Shown here piece by piece: positions 62,529-64,000 of a stretch of DNA of 64,000 nt (position 1 is the first letter of the stretch; each line of letters starts with the position of its first letter). Under the pieces are notes generated by a model. That model was not told where the DNA came from. It did not search any database and saw only the letters and a list, made by a program, of their open reading frames with translations. Origin of the DNA: Bacillota bacterium (lineage in GTDB: Bacteria; Bacillota; Clostridia; Acetivibrionales; DTU013). The translations under genes and the position numbers were made by a program. The DNA is taken from assembly GCA_023412915.1 (NCBI GenBank), contig JAEZRE010000018.1, positions 1 through 64,000 of the forward strand. The letters are read 5' to 3'.

Positions 62529-63563
62529 ATGGTCAAATCGGCGTTACAAAAACTTTCATTGAAGGAAAACCTGACAGAGCAAGATGCGATCGAGGCAATG
62601 AACTGCATCATGGAGGGAAATGCAACCCAGTCGCAGATAGGCGGCTTTTTGACAGCGCTTCGCTTCAAGGGCGAGACTGTCGAGGAGATCGTCGGGTTTG
62701 CAAAGGTGATGCGCGAGAAATCGGCAAAGGTACCTCATCACCTGCCGTACTGCATCGATACATGCGGAACCGGGGGAGATGGAGCAAAGACATTCAATAT
62801 TTCAACGGCAGCGTCGTTCGTAGCGGCTGCGGCAGGAGCAAAGATAGCAAAGCACGGCAACAGGGCAATGTCCAGTAAAAGCGGCAGCGCAGACGTGCTG
62901 GAAGCTTTGGGAGTCAATATAGGACTTGGTCCCGAGCTGGTAGGCAAGTGCATGGAAGAGGTCGGTGTCGGTTTCATGTTCGCCCAGCTGTTCCATCAGT
63001 CGATGAAGCATGCTGCCGGCGTAAGAAAGGAATTGGGGTTCAGGACCGTGTTCAATATACTCGGACCGCTGACCAATCCGGCCGGTGCAAAGGGACAGCT
63101 TCTGGGCGTATTTGACGGCAATCTGACAGGTACGATGGCTGAGGCGCTGAAAATGCTCGGGACCGAAAGGGCGCTCGTAGTCCACGGCTGCGACGGCCTC
63201 GACGAAATAACGATCACCGGAGCAACAAAGGTCGCCGAACTGAAAGATGGAGTAATCAAGGAATATTATATCGACACCGCCGAGCTCGGTATCCCCAGAG
63301 CGGGGCAGCCGGAACTCGCGGGCGGGGACGCGGCGTACAATGCGGGGATAATCAGGTCGGTACTTGCGGGTGAAAAGGGTACACGGAGAAACATAGTACT
63401 GGTCAACGCCGCCGCGGCAATTTACGTAGCTAAATTGGCAGACGACCTTAAAGAAGGCCTTGAAATAGCAGGGGAAATGATAGACAGCGGTTTGGCAGCG
63501 GCAAAGCTTGAGGAACTGCGCAGGTATACGGCAGCCGCCGAAGTGAAAGAGGTATCGGCATGA
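62529..63563 (+). CDS. trpD: anthranilate phosphoribosyltransferase
   Basis: Second step of the tryptophan branch: anthranilate plus PRPP. CGTGGDG (residues 79-85), KHGNRAMSSKSGSADVLEALG and the FMFAQLFHQSMKHA segment are diagnostic. ATG 62529 gives 344 residues and MVKSALQKLS; a longer frame from 62502 would translate the GAG array and is unlikely. Its stop overlaps the trpC start by 4 nt. Confidence 0.95.
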   Translation: MVKSALQKLSLKENLTEQDAIEAMNCIMEGNATQSQIGGFLTALRFKGETVEEIVGFAKVMREKSAKVPHHLPYCIDTCGTGGDGAKTFNISTAASFVAAAAGAKIAKHGNRAMSSKSGSADVLEALGVNIGLGPELVGKCMEEVGVGFMFAQLFHQSMKHAAGVRKELGFRTVFNILGPLTNPAGAKGQLLGVFDGNLTGTMAEALKMLGTERALVVHGCDGLDEITITGATKVAELKDGVIKEYYIDTAELGIPRAGQPELAGGDAAYNAGIIRSVLAGEKGTRRNIVLVNAAAAIYVAKLADDLKEGLEIAGEMIDSGLAAAKLEELRRYTAAAEVKEVSA

Positions 63564-64000
63564 TATTGGAGGATATAGCTGCAAAGAAGAGAGAACGGCT
63601 GAAGGCCGAGATGCGGCAGGTATCGCTCGAAGGCTGGAAACAGAAGATCAAGGCGCCCGGACTCCATAAGCCTCTGGATTTCGGGAAAGCCCTCAAAAGA
63701 GAAGATAGGCTTTCGATAATAGCCGAAGTTAAGAAAGCATCTCCGTCGGCAGGCATTATATGCGAGGACTTCGATCCCGTGAAAATTGCCAGGGATTACC
63801 TTGCGTCCGGTGTACAGGCGATTTCCGTACTGACGGAAAAGGATTACTTCCAAGGAGACGACAGTTATCTGGCAAAGGTAAGACAGAGAGTTCCCATACC
63901 GGTGCTTCGCAAGGATTTCCTGATAGACCTGTGGCAGGTCTACCAGTCGAGGTGCATGGGAGCGGACGCGATATTGCTGATAGTGGCACTGCTTGATGAC
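63560..64000 (+). CDS. trpC: indole-3-glycerol-phosphate synthase (3' end missing)
   Basis: Closes the indole ring from CdRP. The N-terminal 147 residues are present: MILEDIAAKKRERL, then EVKKASPSAGIICEDFDP with the substrate-binding KxSPS-type motif, SVLTEKDYFQGD and VLRKDFLIDLWQVYQSRCMGADAILLI. ATG is within the trpD stop. The gene runs off the right edge at 64000. Confidence 0.95.
   Translation, partial: MILEDIAAKKRERLKAEMRQVSLEGWKQKIKAPGLHKPLDFGKALKREDRLSIIAEVKKASPSAGIICEDFDPVKIARDYLASGVQAISVLTEKDYFQGDDSYLAKVRQRVPIPVLRKDFLIDLWQVYQSRCMGADAILLIVALLDD

Overview
The window is a 64 kb piece of a chromosome from a Gram-positive, probably spore-forming anaerobe of the Clostridia. The evidence is gene content and order: an mraZ-rsmH-ftsL-PBP-murE-murF-mraY-ftsW cell-wall cluster with a DNPR-type (meso-diaminopimelate) MurE, a Spo0E-like phosphatase, PASTA-type PBP, the YfmF/YfmH pair, a T-box leader, strong GGAGG ribosome sites, many TTG/GTG starts and a hydrogenase maturation operon. 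Genus cannot be given from sequence alone. I found no rRNA, tRNA, insertion sequence, prophage or CRISPR array.

Layout. 1-5.8 kb: translation/RNA operon infB (5' end cut off)-rbfA-nrnA-truB-ribF. 5.8-10.7 kb: hypF-hypC-hypD-hypE, attached to ribF by an 11-nt overlap. 11-15 kb: a MacAB-like exporter (ATPase, Yip1-type membrane protein, HlyD-like adaptor, FtsX-like permease). 15-21 kb: Orn/Lys/Arg decarboxylase, single-domain EamA protein, VanW protein, MFS exporter, diguanylate cyclase and a 57-residue membrane peptide. 21-26.4 kb: yfmF-yfmH-lgt-spo0E-like-rodA. 26.7-37 kb: the division and cell-wall cluster, with a recognisable promoter and MraZ operator at its head, ending in a murA that breaks off at its catalytic cysteine. 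37-45 kb: ECF sigma/anti-sigma pair, M20 peptidase, YfcC-type carrier, AraC regulator and GH42 beta-galactosidase. 45-51.4 kb: polA-coaE-lytic transglycosylase, an unknown protein, a second diguanylate cyclase and dcd. 51.5-54.6 kb: an A+T-richer accessory stretch (unknown nucleotidyltransferase-like protein, CD3324-family regulator, YciI, tag, small membrane protein). 54.6-60 kb: DUF2304/glycosyltransferase pair, aroF under a T-box, cheW, XRE-def, ychF. 60-64 kb: trpE-G-D-C, cut off at the right edge within trpC.

The most interesting signal is regulatory. The trpE leader carries exactly eleven GAG/TAG triplets at almost regular 2-nt spacing, and a second array of six triplets with perfect 2-nt spacing covers the ribosome-binding site of trpD, ending 2 nt before its ATG. 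This is the pattern bound by the 11-subunit TRAP protein of Bacillus, here apparently acting at two points of one operon, while aroF 3 kb away uses a T-box. Other items worth a look are the truncated murA, in-frame tandem repeats in infB and hypF, intrinsic-terminator-like hairpins that contain the ribosome site of the next gene, and a dispersed inverted repeat around aroF.

All functions are assigned from recognisable motifs and gene order; no database or structure search was run.
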